A stretch of 6,348 nucleotides of DNA, taken from Microcaldota archaeon. GTDB taxonomy: Archaea > Micrarchaeota > Micrarchaeia > Micrarchaeales > Micrarchaeaceae. The translations under genes were made by a program, and so were the position numbers. Under the pieces are notes generated by a model. It did not search any database, was not told the DNA's origin, and saw only the letters and a program-made list of their open reading frames with translations. Shown in pieces: positions 5,194 through 6,348 of the stretch; position 1 is the first letter of the stretch, and every line of letters begins with the position of its first letter. Where the stretch lies: assembly GCA_021800135.1 (NCBI GenBank), contig JAJYZH010000031.1:1-6348 (forward strand), read 5' to 3'.

Positions 5194-6348
5194 ATGAAGG
5201 AGATACGATTCGTTGATGTCGGCGAAGGCATAACTGAAGGTCACATACATAAATGGCTTGTAAAGGACGGCGACAGCGTGAAGGAGGACCAGTCTATAGT
5301 CCAAGTCGAGACGGACAAGGCCATAGTGAACGTGCCAGCGCCGATCAGCGGGAAGGTCAAGATAGTGGCGCAGGAAAACAGCGACGTAAAGCTTGGGGAT
5401 TATATAGCATATATAGGCGATGAATCAGAGCTCGCGGCAGTGAAAAGCGCGCCGCAGGCACAACCGTCACCGCAAAAGTCCGTGCAGCCTGCGCAGGCAG
5501 TGCAGACAGCGGCGCAACCATCTGCGCCAAAGGCAGAAGTCCAAACTGGCGCAGCGCATGAGATAATAACAACGCCTTCTGTAAGGAGGCTCGCAGAGCA
5601 GCTCGGCGTAGACCTCTCGCTCGTACATGGCACGGGCCCGCATGGCAGGATACTTGAAGGCGACGTGCGCAGCTTCACGCCAGGCAAAGCCGCAAAGGTC
5701 CCTGCCGTGCAGCAGTCTCCGCAGCCGGCCGCGCAGGAAGGCATCGAAAGGGTACCGCTTACACAGACGCGCAAGGCAATAGCGCGCAACATGGAGCTCT
5801 CGTGGACTATTCCAAGGGCGTCGCACATGGACCTCATCGATGCGACTGCTCTGTTCAACATGGTGGAGAAGGCGAAGAAGAGGGCGAGCGACGAATTCGG
5901 GGTCAAGCTTACCTTCCTGCCATTCATAATAAAAGCAACTATAGAGGCGCTGAAGGAGAATCCACATTTCAACGCAAGCTACGATAGGGACAATCTTGCG
6001 ATACTTGTGAAGAAACACTACAACATAGGCCTTGCTGCAGAGTCTCCTGACGGCCTTAAGGTTGTAGTGATAAACGACGCAGACAAGAAGAGTATAATGG
6101 AGCTCGCGAAGGAGATAGAGGCGCTGAGCGCGAAGGTCAAGGCAGGCACGATCACGCTTGATGAAATGCGCGGCAGCAGCTTCACGATAACAAACATAGG
6201 CAGCCTCGGCGGCGGCTTCCTCTCGGTTCCAATGATAAACTATCCTGACGTCGCTATACTCGGCATACACAGGTTAAAGGATTTCCCCATGGTAGAAGAG
6301 GGCAAGGTCGCAGTAGGGAAGATACTCCCGTTCTCCCTCGTCTTCGAC
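5194..6348 (+). CDS. pdhC: Dihydrolipoamide acyltransferase (E2) of the 2-oxoacid dehydrogenase complex, 3' end missing
   Basis: E2 core subunit: carries the acyl group on a swinging lipoyl arm and transfers it to CoA. 385 residues are visible and the frame is open to the window end. Domain order: one lipoyl domain (1-78) with the lipoylation site VETDKAIV, K42; a flexible Gln/Ala/Pro-rich linker (about 86-122); a peripheral-subunit-binding domain (about 126-161, TPSVRRLAEQLGVDLS through GRILEGDV) for docking E1/E3; a second short linker (162-183); and the acyltransferase domain (from about 184) with TRKAIARNM, FTITNIGSLGG (330-340) and INYPDVAILGI. The window stops at SLVFD, exactly where the catalytic HRxxDG motif should begin, so the catalytic histidine and roughly 35-40 residues lie outside. 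This is a window cut, not a biological truncation. ATG 5194 lies 9 bases after pdhB, with AGTGGT as a weak ribosome site. The E3 gene (lpd) is not seen and may follow. Confidence 0.93.
   Translation, partial: MKEIRFVDVGEGITEGHIHKWLVKDGDSVKEDQSIVQVETDKAIVNVPAPISGKVKIVAQENSDVKLGDYIAYIGDESELAAVKSAPQAQPSPQKSVQPAQAVQTAAQPSAPKAEVQTGAAHEIITTPSVRRLAEQLGVDLSLVHGTGPHGRILEGDVRSFTPGKAAKVPAVQQSPQPAAQEGIERVPLTQTRKAIARNMELSWTIPRASHMDLIDATALFNMVEKAKKRASDEFGVKLTFLPFIIKATIEALKENPHFNASYDRDNLAILVKKHYNIGLAAESPDGLKVVVINDADKKSIMELAKEIEALSAKVKAGTITLDEMRGSSFTITNIGSLGGGFLSVPMINYPDVAILGIHRLKDFPMVEEGKVAVGKILPFSLVFD

Noticed and set aside
4660..5304. Minus-strand open frame (214 codons) across the E1 beta/E2 junction
   Set aside because: It overlaps two conserved genes and has Y/C/L-rich low-information content, so it is an antisense shadow.
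5467..6270. Long minus-strand open frame (267 codons) opposite the E2 gene
   Set aside because: It lies wholly within a well-supported conserved gene. Its translation is rich in R, C, Y and L, as expected from antisense reading of GC-biased codons, and shows no recognisable domain.
6330..6348. Apparent loss of the E2 catalytic HRxxDG motif
   Set aside because: The reading frame is open at the window end and stops at the residue just before the motif, so this is a window cut and not a mutation.
1..6348. CRISPR array, insertion sequence, integrase or attachment site
   Set aside because: I saw no regularly spaced repeats, terminal inverted repeats, transposase or integrase motifs; composition and spacing look like stable core genome.

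Overview
The window looks like chromosomal DNA from an archaeon. Three promoters have archaeal BRE/TATA architecture, the valyl-tRNA synthetase is of the archaeal type, there is a stand-alone TRAM-domain protein, and there is a small pilin-like protein with a class III (archaeal) signal peptide of the QSAMEYLMTYGWA kind. That signal peptide, the compact intergenic spaces, the frequent AGG/ATA codons and a pyruvate-dehydrogenase-type operon suggest a DPANN lineage, perhaps Micrarchaeota-like. This placement is an inference from family resemblance; nothing in the window proves it.

Layout. Positions 1-1932 (minus) hold most of valS, cut off at the window edge. A U-rich terminator-like stretch and a TATA box lie in the 108-base gap, and then a 92-residue TRAM protein follows at 2041-2319 (minus). 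A 150-base divergent intergenic region carries promoters for both directions. A pilin-like surface protein lies at 2470-2961 (plus). After a 166-base gap with a strong BRE/TATA promoter comes a tight plus-strand operon: E1 alpha (3128-4210), E1 beta (4219-5184) and E2 (from 5194, running off the end) of a 2-oxoacid dehydrogenase complex. No gene-free stretch exceeds 300 bases.

How the genes work together. E1 alpha and E1 beta form the thiamine-diphosphate decarboxylase. It passes the acyl group to the lipoyl lysine of E2, whose catalytic domain transfers it to CoA. The E3 flavoprotein that re-oxidises the lipoyl group is not in view and may lie downstream. ValRS and the TRAM protein serve translation and RNA handling. 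The pilin-like protein acts at the cell surface and has no visible functional link to its neighbours.

The window is mostly ordinary core genome, and I see no convincing new multi-gene system. The points most worth a second look are the altered active-site signatures of the ValRS (HMGQ, EMHKS), the purine-rich and charged N-terminal tail of the TRAM protein, the orphan glycosylation-site-rich pilin, and an apparently complete E1-E2 operon if the host is indeed a reduced DPANN archaeon.
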